The notes beneath the pieces were generated by a model that was not told the origin of the DNA, ran no database searches, and saw nothing but the letters and a program-made list of their open reading frames with translations. Shown in pieces: positions 33,282-45,099 of a DNA stretch of 64,000 bases (within the stretch, counting starts at the first letter, position 1; every line of letters begins with the position of its first letter). Both the position numbers and the translations under genes were made by a program. This DNA is from Mytilus galloprovincialis (Eukaryota > Mollusca > Bivalvia > Mytilida > Mytilidae): assembly GCF_965363235.1 (NCBI RefSeq), contig NC_134850.1, positions 43,954,602 through 44,018,601 of the forward strand. The letters are read 5' to 3'.

Positions 33282-36200
33282 CTGAAACAAAAATTAATAA
33301 ATGTAAATGATTTAGAATACTGTGACAATATATGGTAGCAACAATAAAATCAAAAACATTCAAGTTACAAAAATTACCTTTTGTATGTCTATTGTTTAAT
33401 TTTTACATGAAACAACTATATGTTATATTATTCAATTATAATTAATGTCTTGTTATCAACAGAATTTGCAATTCAGATTTTCGCTAGTCTTGTTATTGAC
33501 TTTGTGTCAGATATGATTAGGAATCATTTTGTTTTATCCATGATGTGGGATTAAAAATTTAGTCTAAAAAGAGCCATGTTTGTAAATAACATCTTTTTTA
33601 CATACATAGAGTTTCAATGTTAAATGGATGAAAAATCTAGACAAAACATTTCTCGTCAAATTTGTAATGGTTTATATCTCATAATCAAGTACACGGACCA
33701 ATATACTTTTGCTGCTTTTTCAGTTCCGTTATTCATGTAATATCAATGCTTACCCTTCTAGAGCACCTGATTTCACTCCCGGTGTTTAGTAGAGTTCGTG
33801 TTGTTTCTTATTTATTATTTATAACTGTTGATGTAAATGTCATTTGGTTTTGTGAGTCTATTTTTACTGCTTCGTTTTGATTGTTGTTATCAATTCAAAA
33901 CAGTTTTATAAAATTTAAAAAAAAATAAATAAAAGAGAAGCGAACATCCATTAAAGTATTGCTAAAATTACCTCCAGACTTTTCCGTCGAGGTAACATCA
34001 TCCTCGTTTTCGGAATTGTTAACTTCCATTCCTCCTTTATATTGAAATCCATCCACACGATTTAACCAGTATGTCCTACCATTTGTTCCAGGAAAGGAAG
34101 TCATCAGTTCCTTCTAAAAAAAATGTGTATCAGCTTATTTGTACGAGCTGTATTAATTTTATCCATTGGTGTGTCCAATATATAAACCCATCAAAGCACT
34201 AGGATTAAAATTGTGTACTCCAAAAAAAGTCAAATCACAAATATACTGAACTCCGAGGAAAAGTCAAAACGGTAGGTCCTTAATCAAATAGCAAAATCAA
34301 ATGTGTTTTGTAAAGAATATTACCATAAAAGATTGGATGTAAAAAATATCTGAACGAATACCAAGTTAACAATTATGTAATAAATCTGGCTCAGCGTATC
34401 GGTCTTATGAAAAGCAGGGTTCGTGTAATCTGTTTTCAAGAGCCCGCTGTTGTCTTTTTGAATACTTGCGCTTTACATTTCATCCTTTTTTTATTAACCA
34501 ATTCAACTGATTCCTATAAATAGTTTCGGTTTTTACCCCTTCTGGCCAGTAGCTTTCTTTACTTGTATGTCAAGTTTATAGTGGTTTTGTTATGGGCGTA
34601 TCTAATGTTTTTGTAGTGGGCGTATTTAATGTATTTGTAATGGGCGTATCTGATGTTTTTGTTACGGGCTTATCTGATGTTTTTGTTATGGGCGTATCTG
34701 ATATTTTTATTATAAATGTATCTATTGTTTTTGTTAGGAGCGTATATGATGAATGTTGAGCTGCATTATTTTAGACTATACACGTGTCTAAAAGCTAAAA
34801 ACTCTTGTTTTATGTGCATCATTTAAGCTTCTAAATTGTAATTAAGTAATAATTGATATGAATATTTACTCTTATTTCATCATTTTGTCTCTCTTCCATT
34901 TCAAATCCACGAATGACAAGCAACATATCTCTTGTCGACTGGCTAAGCTGGATCTTGTTAGCTAAAAAACCAAAAGGAGTTGTATTTGAGATGGATTAAA
35001 ATTATGGTCAAATCAAAATAAGGTTAAATTTCACTAGCAATCATACTTTATAATATCTCCATATTCTAGTATACATATAGGTGTTGTAATACAATTACTT
35101 CTATTTTGAAAATTAACTTTTTATCACATAATGTTTTTTAAAATCTTAACCTATAAAATTGAAAAGACCTTTTTTTGCTTCTATTTCGCTTAATATGAAT
35201 ATTAAACTTGTTATCACATTATATTTTTAAAATCTTAACCTATAAGAAAGAAATTACCTTTTCCGCATGATTCCATTTTTGATGCTATGCTTACTGCCTG
35301 CCCAAACAAACAAAATCGTGGCATCTTCGTTCCCACCACACCAGCTACGACATGACCTTTAAAAAAAGCATTGAATGAATGAAACCTTTATAAAATGTTT
35401 CACCTTGTTATGTCCCATTTATGGTCATTATGTGTTTCGGTGTGTGCGTTCGTTCGTCCCTCCGTCTGTCCCGCCACAGGTTTAAAGTTTTTGGTTAAAT
35501 TTTTAATCAAGGTAGTTTTTGATGAAGTTGAAGTCCAATAAACTTGAAACTTAGTACAAATGCATGTTCCCTGTGATATGATCTGTCTAATTTCAATGCC
35601 ACATTAGATTTTTTACCCTAATTTCACGGTCCACTGAACATAGAAAATGATAAGGCGAGTTGAGCTCTGAGTACTATGGATACGTTCTTGTTTTAAACAA
35701 CAGTTAATGGGATATTGTTGGCTAAATCAATTGTATCATTGGTCAAATGCTGATTTTCCAGTGACTTTCGAACAGCGGTATACTACTGTTGCCTTTATTT
35801 ACCTCTACTTTTTCACTTGGGTATGTGTTTAAGGCGATTCTTTAAATTTTTAATTATATTATTGAAACTAAAACTCCATTTGATAACAGATAACTAACTT
35901 TACCGACTGGTCTTGCAGCAGGAAACACAGTTCTAATATAAAAGGCACAAGGTCTGCTTTAAATGACTTGGAAATGTGATCGTGTGGAACTGTGAGGTTT
36001 TCATATTTTTTAAGTTATTTCTGAACTGTTTGCAATTTGATTTGTATTAACGTTTGTACCTGAGTGAATTCCAATTCGAATTTTTAGTTTGATTCCAGGG
36101 AGATGAGGTACCTCTAGACATTTGACATGGCTGAGTAAGTCCACGGCCATTGTTGCGATTTCTGAAGCATGGCGTCTACCATTACATTTCGGAACACCTA

Positions 36201-39200
36201 TAATGAAAAGACAAAGATAAACAAATTAATGAGGTCATCCTTCCAACTTACAAAAAAATAAGGGATTTCTTGCGTCTTGTGCTTATATCTGACGCAACTT
36301 TCATCGGGTAGGGATGAATTCAAAAGTATCGAAAGCATAATATATATAACGCTGAATAAATAAATGAAAGCACACAAATCGGAATAGCATATATAGAACT
36401 ACCATTTGAAAATTTATGTTAATCTTTAAGGGTTTCAATTGAATTGCGTACTTAAAAGTGGTTTACAGCACTGTTTGTGTCCTCCGTTTGTTTTTTGATA
36501 AACTCACATTACGTTGTGTACACTATAAGACACTTTGAGCATTGCATGTTATCAAAGTCTACTTGCACTATTATAAGGTTGCTTTATTAAATCAGCTCTG
36601 AAATATATATTTGCCGATTGTTGAACTAAAATTGTTTCCTTAGTGATTTATATGTGTCTTTCAGTAATAGCCGGTGGTGTTTTGTGGTGTATTAGGGTTT
36701 GTTTTGTTGTTTTGTTTTGTTTTGTTTTGTTTTTTTTTATTTTATTTTATTTTATTATTTTTTTTTATTTTTTTTATTTTTTTTTTTTATTTTTTGGTTG
36801 GGGGGTCGTTAGGTTTGTTTTCTTTTTATTTTGGCTCGCGGTCCAATGATGAGATTTGTTAAACTTGTGCTGATCGTACTGAATTACTGAAGCCATGTGT
36901 CTTGGTGGGTAAACCCGTTCTTTCTTACCATATATACAAACGACAGAGATTTGGTTATGAAAAGGGCAAAGATACCAAGGAAAAAACAAAAGACTGGACA
37001 GATGTACCAACATAAAAATTGGGAGACTCTGGGAATATCAGAGTTTTCTGCTCCACAAATTAAACCACTGTTTATCCAATGATTTGCTTTTGATGGATTT
37101 ATTTTAAATCCGATTCATGGGTATCCTGTTCTATAATGTCATCGGAGAAATATGAATACGTTAATCGTCATTTTAGAGCAAACAATATGGATGTTAACAT
37201 ACCCGAGACAACCATGTAGGCATCGCCAATGGTTTCAACTTTATATACATCATACAGGTCTATCCGCGCGTCAAAACATAAATACAACGAATTCAACATG
37301 TCGACAACTTGTAAGGGTGAACTCGCTGCAGATATGGATGTGAACCCTACTACGTCACTGAAAAAAATGGTGGATTCGTTGTACTGTTCAGCATCAACTT
37401 GTTCGCCTTTCTTTAACATTTCTGCTACTGATTGAGGTAGCAGCTGGTAGAGAAGCATGTCTGTTCTTTTCTTTTCTTTATTCAAAGCTTTTGTTCTAGA
37501 TAATATAGTAGAATATTCAATTAAATGCTGCATGTTACAAACTTCCATTAAAAATGCAGAAAACTCACAAAAGTCATCTTTCTAATTCAAACGTTTTATT
37601 TTGATTATTGGGATAAAGAAATCATTTTTTATTTCTTTTCCCTGTTACAGAAAATATATGCATGCATCAGATTCGCTTGGTTTAAAAGCACTTACCAGAT
37701 TTTTTTTAACTTTTCAAATGCGTAATTAATTTAACGTTAGTTAAAGCAAGGTGTTTTCAAACAATTACGGATTCAATGAATATCTATGTAATAGAAATTA
37801 AAGTTTATTTACCTATTTGCAATGGAAATTGAATATTTTTGAATTTCAGATGTCAGATTGTAAACTGCAAACACAATCAGTGGACATACAATAAGGATGA
37901 TACCAAAGACAATACAAATCGTTATAACACTTTTGAGTTCTTCCTCGGACTCTTTGGCTAAGCTCTGATCAACTGTCAACGCTAGCGCGTTCTGTGTTCT
38001 CGTAAGGACTCCCTGGTATATAGTCATATTGTCAAACCACATTTCTGCCTCCTGAATGGATGCAGATTCCCTGGAAAAGTTGTTTGCTTTAATTCTGTTT
38101 CTGAACTCTTCAATTCTCACACTGACATTTGGATTCTTGGCCAACTCGGCGTTATAAATGTCAAATGCAATTTGTGAATAAAACCTTGCTGATTCGAATG
38201 TAACATTAGCTCTGTCTTGGTTTTCTATAAACAGAAGATACTCTTCTCTCGATTCAAATCCACCTGTGGCATAAAACGAGACACCTAACGCACGTTCTCG
38301 CCCGAAGAGCTCGCTAGCTACAATGATTTCTTGGTATGCCACGACATCTTTCCATACGGAACCAGTACTTGATTCACTCACAGAGTCGTAGAGCCATTTC
38401 AACAGAACTAGAATTATGTTCGAATAAAAGTTCAACTCTCTTTCAACTGAAGGCATATGGACATCTAATTGGTACCTATGTTCGTTCAAATAAGATAAGA
38501 ACCGTTCTGGAGTTTCCATGTCTGAAATGATATCATCTCCCTTTGGCCAGTTTGATAAATTTTGAATTGCTAAATCTGTATCAGGGTAACGTTGTAACAA
38601 GAAATCCTTGGTCACTGGTTTTATATTGCTGACATATAACGCGCTCATATCGCGCTCAAATTGAATTGTACGCAATAGCGCCCCTAATTCTATACTAAAT
38701 ACAAGTAGCTGCCGGACATTGGACGAGCTAATATAGTTACCAACGGCTATAGCAAAGGTGTTCGCCGTCATTCCAGTGATAACTAATACTGGTATCAATA
38801 CAACAGACAACATCTTTATCATCTGTTTTCGCTTTCCAGCATCAGTTATAGGGTTTCCTGAAACAATTAGTACAATAGAATTAATTTTAAGGTAAGTATG
38901 ATAAAAAGTAATAAAATCTACGATTTTCATTTATATAATCAGAAAAAAAAACAAGAATCTATTACTTTAAGTTTCTTATGACTTGACATTGATCATCTTT
39001 AGTTGTTTAATTTTCCGGAAATCTAAAATGTTCTGATCTTGTAGTTGGGTCATATTATTTATTTTTAGAATTGCATAAGTGCGGCCAAATATATTAGGAA
39101 TACATCAAAAGGGTTTTATCACTTTTTCATTAAATAAAGAAACAAATTCTGCAACTTCATCCCATTCAATGTTCAACCTTCAAAAGTTAAGTTTGAAATT

Positions 39201-40218
39201 ATAAAGAAAACATAATTTTGATAACTGTTATGTTCTATTCGCTTCGCATTTTAAAGGTTGAAAGAATGATAGTTTGACAGTTATAAGGTATGAACATGAA
39301 GAAGAAAAACACCTAATGTATCACAAAGTCACAAAAATATTAAAAAGTTTTTAAACTTTGTCTTATAAACCTTTTTGTTTGTTTAAAAGAAACTATGTGG
39401 TTGGAAAATACACATGACAAAAGTCTAATGAAATTACCATAACGTTCCGTATTTTCGAAGTAAGCGTCATTCTTTAATTTATACTATCGAAATTTCATTA
39501 TCAAAAGTCTAAATAATGTAAGTGGTATTGTGTCTTGGTAAATAAACTCATCATAGATGAAATTTGTATTTGCACCCAACGCGCGTTTTGTCTACAAGAG
39601 ACCCATCAGTGACGCTCGAATAAAAAAAAAGTTAAAAAGCCAAATAAATTACGAAGGTAAATGTTTGTTTACATATCTGTTTGTTTTATATTGATTAAGA
39701 TAATAACACAACGTTGACGGCTGTACCCCTATTTTGACATAAAATTGAGAATGTTTACCTAATGTGTCTGTTTGTTGTGTTCACACATCGTTGTCAATGT
39801 AATGAAGTTTTATACGACTATCATACTAGTAGGTTGTTTAGGTAGCTATAAAACCAGGGTTAAGCCAACATTTTCTACATAAGAAAATGCTTTTAAAGTC
39901 AGAAATATGACAATTGTTTACCATTCGTTTGATGTGTTTGAGATTTTGATTTTGCCATTTGATTACGGACTTAATTTCCGTTTTGAATTTTCCTCGGAGT
40001 TCAATATTTTTTATTTGACTTTTTATGATGATTTTTTTTTTTAAGAAAATAGACATACCTCTACAAACGGCATCACATTTAGTTGCAGCTTGTCTTGCAT
40101 TAATCATCTCCATAATATGGTCGTTCAGTTCAGATGGTGACAGGGACAGATTGGAGGCATTGGACAGCGACCTACCGACACGAACATCGCCAGGATGAAT
40201 TTTCTTACAGGCATTCAT
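33256..40218 (-). CDS. NIT-domain transmembrane guanylyl cyclase, copy B (8 coding exons)
   Basis: Tandem paralogue of copy A, same strand. Exons (minus): 40218-40059, 38857-37813, 37495-37203, 36197-36060, 35356-35258, 34961-34870, 34113-33972, 33281-33256. All introns are GT-AG and phase-consistent, giving 664 aa. Architecture is as in copy A: cytosolic leader, TM1, NIT domain, TM2, linker helix, cyclase. Metal Asp449 and Asp493, Glu489 and Cys561 are kept. The Asn and Arg of a complete cyclase site are Ser568 and Lys572, and FPGTNG replaces the MKGKGK loop. Protein identity with A is ~93% in exon 2 but only ~77% in exon 3. No stop or frameshift was seen. By analogy with the alpha subunit of soluble guanylyl cyclase it should need a partner that supplies Asn/Arg. 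Confidence 0.92.
33755..33880 (+). repeat. Dispersed repeat in last intron of NIT-cyclase B
   Basis: Inverse of 16795-16960 (GAGCACCTGATTTCACTCCC, AACTGTTGATGTAAATGTCA). Confidence 0.6.
33972..34113 (-). CDS. NIT-cyclase B, exon 7
   Basis: 142 nt. [20 protein letters not shown] then an acidic tail ending TSTEKSGG; donor GTAATT, phase 1. Confidence 0.87.
34583..34750. repeat. 24-bp minisatellite, ~7 units
   Basis: Imperfect units of the form GTTTTTGTTATGGGCGTATC TGAT in intron 6 of NIT-cyclase B (34114-34869). Unit 6 is the most diverged. Confidence 0.85.
34870..34961 (-). CDS. NIT-cyclase B, exon 6
   Basis: 92 nt, ends in phase 0. [20 protein letters not shown] then [11 protein letters not shown]. 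Confidence 0.9.
35258..35356 (-). CDS. NIT-cyclase B, exon 5: degenerate transition-state site
   Basis: 99 nt. [20 protein letters not shown] then [11 protein letters not shown]: Cys561 kept, Ser568 in place of Asn, Lys572 in place of Arg. Confidence 0.92.
35405..35700 (+). repeat. Bivalve dispersed repeat (GTCCCATTTATGGTCATTAT family)
   Basis: Contains TTCGTTCGTCCCTCCGTCTG, GTAGTTTTTGATGAAGTTGA and GTCCACTGAACATAGAAAAT. A second, shorter copy is at 58685-58825. It lies in the intron between exons 5 and 4 of NIT-cyclase B. Confidence 0.65.
36060..36197 (-). CDS. NIT-cyclase B, exon 4
   Basis: 138 nt. [20 protein letters not shown] to [10 protein letters not shown]. Confidence 0.92.
36675..36830. 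repeat. T-rich low-complexity tract
   Basis: TTTTG and TTTTA pentamer runs with poly-T. The Phe-rich frames here are artefacts. It lies in the intron between exons 4 and 3 of NIT-cyclase B. Confidence 0.9.
37203..37495 (-). CDS. NIT-cyclase B, exon 3: linker helix and cyclase core
   Basis: 293 nt. [32 protein letters not shown] (metal Asp449), [15 protein letters not shown] (Glu489, Asp493). Confidence 0.93.
37813..38857 (-). CDS. NIT-cyclase B, exon 2: TM1, NIT sensor, TM2
   Basis: 1045 nt, the same length as in A. Starts [23 protein letters not shown] signatures [10 protein letters not shown] and [19 protein letters not shown]; exit helix [20 protein letters not shown]. The frame also runs upstream into the intron without a stop, but the acceptor and the conserved phase fix the start at 38857. 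Confidence 0.92.
39538..39630 (-). repeat. Hammerhead-like dispersed repeat (copy in intron 1 of B)
   Basis: On the minus strand GAGCGTCACTGATGGGTCTC, TTGTAGACAAAACGCGCGTT. The core is mutated (CTGATGG, CAAAAC). Confidence 0.65.
39690..40045 (+). repeat. Near full-length TTTGATGTGTTTGAGC-family repeat, intron 1 of B
   Basis: Runs from TTGATTAAGATAATAACACA through CATTCGTTTGATGTGTTTGA to TTTTTATTTGACTTTTTATG, stopping 13 bp from the exon 1 donor at 40058. Confidence 0.7.
40059..40218 (-). CDS. NIT-cyclase B, coding exon 1
   Basis: Starts [15 protein letters not shown] and ends TGTAGAG then donor GTATGT, phase 1. It contains SLSPSELN and RQAATKCD, aligning with copy A. A dispersed repeat (39690-40045) begins 13 bp inside the intron. 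Confidence 0.85.
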
Positions 40219-40255
40219 TGTTTATGTTTATCTAAAATATTCATCAGTATACAAT

Positions 40256-40355
40256 GTGAAAATAAGAAGTGGTATGTTGATCGCCAATGAGACACCACTC
40301 CACCAGAGAGAAATTAACAATTAATTATGGGTCATCGTGCGGCCTAAACAATGAA
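40256..40355 (-). repeat. Dispersed repeat just upstream of NIT-cyclase B
   Basis: GATCGCCAATGAGACACCAC and AGAGAAATTAACAATTA with GTGCGGCCT; inverse fragment of the 27305-27535 family, 38 bp upstream of the start codon. A short duplication of the start region (GATGAATTTTCTTACAGGCG, 40367-40386) follows. Confidence 0.55.
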
Positions 40356-40399
40356 CATTGCTATGATGAATTTTCTTACAGGCGTTCATACATGTAGTT

Positions 40400-43300
40400 A
40401 ATGATAATCTGAAATATTAATTAGTATACAAGTATTGTGTATTGTTTGAACGGGTAGACGGTAGTATATTCAAATTGATATGAATAGTTTAAAAACTTAA
40501 AGTAGCGATAAAGTCATATAATATTTAAACAAAATTTATCAATCTCTGGTATTACATGTAATACATAATGTCTCTGATGTTACTAACGGATAGGCATTGG
40601 CGATATTCGACCTTGTAACAGGTACATAAAAACTATTGTGTCAATCCTCATACTATCTATACTGGTGTATAATAGATCGAAAAACTTTGAAATTTAAAAG
40701 AAAAAACTTGAAAAATCTTACCTTCGATATATATCGTCTTTATATTAAATTTAACGACATTTTGTTTTACAAGACGTTACTTAATATCTGTTACCATAGC
40801 AACCTAAATAACTATGAAAATATTTGATGGATGATTATTAACACCTTACATTTTCACTGGTTATAGCATCAACACCTGCAAAGAACTTTAAACAACTTGT
40901 CTACCATAATGCTTTAAAATGATTTTTCAAAGGAAAAATTAACAAAAACATTAAAAATAAAAAGAGGTAGGGTCCCTCAATGTAATGCCGACTAGGGCCA
41001 TTTTCAAAAGTCTTCCAATCTTAACCAAAACATTTCAATTATGACAGTTTCGTGTACTTACATAGCGGACCTAACAACTTTATGGCAAATTTCTGAACGT
41101 ATATATAATTATAACCAAATTTTACATACATTTAATGCCTTATAATTGCCAAAATCACAATTTTAAAAATTTGTACCCTTAATTTTACAAGCAGTATTAC
41201 GTAAGACAGTATTAACGAACACTTCTGTATTTTGACTTTTAAATATACACATTATTCTAGTTGGTAAAGAATTATCAGAGAATTTTATGATTTTTACATT
41301 GTGCTTTTGCTCCTCAAATTTAAAGTGCATGCACGTACCAATAAAGTAATTTAACACAATATTTGTAAAACTGAATAACACCTTTTATGTAAATAGTTTT
41401 GTGATACTTGAATGAAATCAATATTTCCCACTGACTTATATGTGTGAAAATACGCAAATATTGTATTTGAAGAAAACTTGGATATTTTTGTCTTTCGACA
41501 TTAAAATCTCTTTTAATGTTGAAAATATTTTAGAGATAATATAGTTAAAAACTTTGCACTAATGACGATGGCAGTAAAAGGGTTTTAGCGCACCACCCTA
41601 AAAAAAACATGCAAATACAATTCTGTAGTGCACCTTCCCCTATAAAAACATACAAATGCAATTCTGTACGAAGAATGCCTTTAGCAACAATTAGAGCACT
41701 GACTAACTTTTATGGATAAATGTAAAATTGTTGTCAAATCTTAATGTATATCATTTAGAGTCACGAAATTTGCATTTTCAGTTGGCTTAAATAACTTTCG
41801 AATGTTTACCAACGAAGAGAAATAAATCATCGGAAAATTTACCTTATTGCAACATTAGTTAAATAGTCATAGTGTAATCGGAATTTGTCGAACTACTAAA
41901 GTTTTTAGAAGTTTATTGGTCAACTGTGTAGAAAAAAGTTCGGGGCTTCGTGAATGATTGCTGCGGAACGATAGCTTTAAAAAAAAGTCTTTGTGATATT
42001 TTATGACCTAGAGCTAGGGTTTTGCTGCTACCTCATTGATTGCTTTTGTTTATTATCTTTGGTCCTGAGAGGATTTGATATTTATAATGGTAGATTGTCG
42101 GTACTCTCTAGACTTTGTGGCAAATAAGAGCTTGACACATTGTATAGACAGACACTGTTTTGTTGTTCGAGACCATTTGCTGACCTCGAGATTTGTTCTT
42201 GTTGTTAGTGCCTCTGATTTGTTTTCTCGTTGGCGTTTCACCACATATATTTTTATCCTTTGTTGTAACAGACGATAACAAAGAACATTTATTACATTTT
42301 CAAATCGGATTTTTAACATATAAAAAAGGGATTTTCAAAAAATAAAGAGACTAAGGAAAGGAAAATAATAGAAGATATTTTAGTGATCAGGAAGATAATT
42401 ATTTAACGATAGTGGTTCAAAACAATGTTGGCAATGTCTAGCACAGAGAAGCATGAATAGCAGACATTGTATAAGTTCAACACGAGCTTATAACAACCGA
42501 AAGTTACCTATAAGCCGTACATTATGACAACAGAACAAGAGAACAACAACTAAATACAGAAACTCTTTCTGAGGGGCAATTTCCTGTAAGTTATCTCAGT
42601 CGCTACAGCGACCATAGGATTATAAAAATAACTCGCATTGTCTATTTGACTCAGAAATCATGTTTCCTGAATTCGAATTTCAGAAATTTGGAATTATAAA
42701 AAACTTTCATTGTCTATTTGACCCAAAAAGAAAATGACTTCGAAATCAAATTGAAGCAGAAAGTCCGGTTTGAGTTCTTATAATCGGACATTCATTGAGA
42801 TGAAACATACAGCTAAATACTACAGATAAGTACTAGACAAATCTTTCTAATCCAAGACTGCTAGCTGTAACTGATTAGAACAAAATAAATATGTTTTGTG
42901 AAGCCTCTTAATTTTAATAATCGCACAACATATTTGGTTTTGCAGCTCAGAGTATAAATAATAAATTAAATTCAAGAATTCTCTTTGCTATTTTGTATGA
43001 TTGGGTGGGACTTGTCGGGCTAGCTTTGTTAACTATGTTATATTAAAATGTCTCTGGCCGTTTAAAATGTATGTTATTGTTATGTAGCTTATACACATGA
43101 TCACAAAACATGTTCTCGATAGGCTCAATGTGAATTTTAATGGCACCATTTCCACCAGACTAAACAAGATGGCTCCTTTAAAATTATACTTTCCGCGATT
43201 TTTTAGGTTTCTTGAATCGTTTGTTGCCGGTCGCATGTGTCTTTCGTTGTGTGTTCTTAGGAACCATTTGTATTCATAGTTCGGATATTGTATGAAGTTT

Positions 43301-43700
43301 TATTTCTATTTTAACTATACTATTTCTAGTTTGTATTCGTCTTAAGATATTGTGGCTGTTCGACCTTTCGTTTTCTTTATTTAATGGCTGTTCCTGTGGG
43401 AATGAGTTTTTTTTCTGGGTTTTTGTGTCACTGAATTGCAGCATTATCAATGTACATATGCTTACTATTTATCTTAAGCCAGTCTATGCTGATAAATTTC
43501 ACAAATTATCAAAACCTGTACGCAAAATTAGTTAATTCAATATTTTAACATATTAAACAACTCACCTTTTAACTTCTTTTTAATAACACTCAGTGCGTGC
43601 GCATTTAACTTAATGTCATCATATGTTCCTATGGAAACATTATCATCAGCATATTTGAACATCTTTTAATCAGAAAAGGACAAGAACTATACCAACAACA
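40400..43700. other. AT-rich intergenic region, no gene supported
   Basis: 5' flank of NIT-cyclase B. Only short frames. A weak two-fold repeat (ATGCAAATACAATTCTGTA / CATACAAATGCAATTCTGTA) lies near 41600-41670. Confidence 0.4.
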
Positions 43701-43701
43701 A

Positions 43702-43967
43702 AAGTCATTGTGTATAGATTTTCAAGCCATGACAGAGACATTACATTGCACTTTCCAAAATATGATTACAATACACCTCTACAATAAATGAGTCATTGTG
43801 TATAGATTTTCAAGCCATGACAGAGACATTACATTGCACTTTCCAAAATATGATTACAATACACCTCTATAATTAATGAGTCATTGTGTATAGATTTTCA
43901 AGCCATGACAGAGACATTACATTGCACTTTCAAAAATATGATTTCAATACACCTCTACAATTAATGA
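43702..43967. repeat. 88-bp tandem repeat, 3 units
   Basis: Units starting GTCATTGTGTATAGATTTTC at 43704, 43792 and 43880, each containing GCCATGACAGAGACATTACA and differing by a few bases. Confidence 0.9.
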
Positions 43968-44518
43968 GACAACGACCAAATCGGTGGAAATCAGTCCAAG
44001 AACTTATATAAACAGTTTTCAATCTGATCAGATACAATGGTCATACACACAAAGGGAATTTAACCATGAATTCGTTTACTTGTTTCGAAATGAAAATAGT
44101 CCTTTGTTAATTCCTTGTGTCCGAAGCACTTTTTTGCACAATTTGCATGCATCAGGAATGCTCAAACCAAAATATTTGAATACCAATGATTTATAGGAAC
44201 CTTTGACGAAAGCTGTATCAAATGATTAACAAGGGAGATAAGATATATAACTGAGAAACAAATGATTACAACATGTTTTTCTTGATACATTCTGCTTATT
44301 TATCTTCGTATAATACATTGGAGCGAAAGAATCACGGCAATTCCAGTAATTTGATTGGTTAAATATCCCCTTAGAGCAGAAAAGAAGATCCGAATGGTAA
44401 ATATGATTAAGATCATGGTATACAAATGAAACATAATTTTTATAAGGACTGATAAAACCAAATAGGACAAAAGTTAAACCAACGCCGTGTTTAGATTTTA
44501 TCTGGATTTTGATGTGTT

Positions 44519-44552
44519 TTTTTTTTTTTTTTTTTTGGGGGGGGGGGGGGGG
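44519..44552. repeat. T-run followed by G-run
   Basis: About 19 T then about 15 G with no interruption. Assembly length here may be unreliable. Confidence 0.85.
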
Positions 44553-44645
44553 TTCTTTATTTTTTTTACTCATGTGCTTTATTTAAAAGTTGACACGGTT
44601 GTGTCTATAATGTTTTGTCAAGTTATCTGACTGTCGATTTAATCT

Positions 44646-44665
44646 GAGACTACTATAGTAGTCTC
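44646..44665. repeat. Perfect 20-bp palindrome
   Basis: GAGACTACTATAGTAGTCTC, followed by a third half-copy (ATAGTAGTCTCGG). Confidence 0.9.
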
Positions 44666-44954
44666 GGTATAGTAGTCTCGGATGTAATTGATATCACTGT
44701 GTACACTTTGTTTTTGTTTAAGATATGTGAGAACTTTGTTTTGCAGATATTTCAAAGACAGCAAAAGATATGACAGTAAGGTTCCTCATGGACTGTAGTA
44801 ACATTGTTACAAGGAGGTATGGTATATTTGTTATATTAAGGAATAAGTCACACTTTGTAAGGATAACTATGAATCAAACAAACAAATCTCTGAGATAGAC
44901 ATCGTCAATTTGCTTCATTTTATTGACATCATATGTGTTATCTTAATGGCAGGT

Positions 44955-45050
44955 TTTTGTTTTTAAATAATTGGCATTCCAATGAGAACTTACTGTGATT
45001 ACCTGGGTGACTTGTTCCTTTATTTGTATGAGGCATACATCAGCTACTTG
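44955..45050 (+). pseudogene. Relic of the RYLDDI-type reverse transcriptase (motif B region)
   Basis: Reads IIGIPMRTYCDYLGDLFLYL YEA, aligning with QIIGIPMGTNCAPLIADLFLY of the RT at 12218-13284. The Gly-Thr-Asn of motif B is mutated and the frame ends shortly after. It is immediately followed by the hammerhead-like repeat. Confidence 0.6.
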
Positions 45051-45099
45051 GAAAGAATGGAAAGATGCTATAATTTTCTTTTATATCACAATATGCTCA

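Noticed and set aside
34583..34750. Coding repeat (8-residue VFVMGVSD units)
   Set aside because: It lies within an intron whose flanking exons splice in frame; units differ and include non-conservative changes.
36643..36862. Phe-rich membrane protein frames
   Set aside because: They arise from poly-T/TTTTG low-complexity DNA inside an intron of cyclase B.
42050..42280. 67- and 88-codon facing frames
   Set aside because: Overlapping frames on opposite strands with no splice context or similarity; probably a diverged repeat.
43702..43967. CRISPR-like array
   Set aside because: Contiguous 88-bp tandem units without spacers, in a eukaryotic genome.
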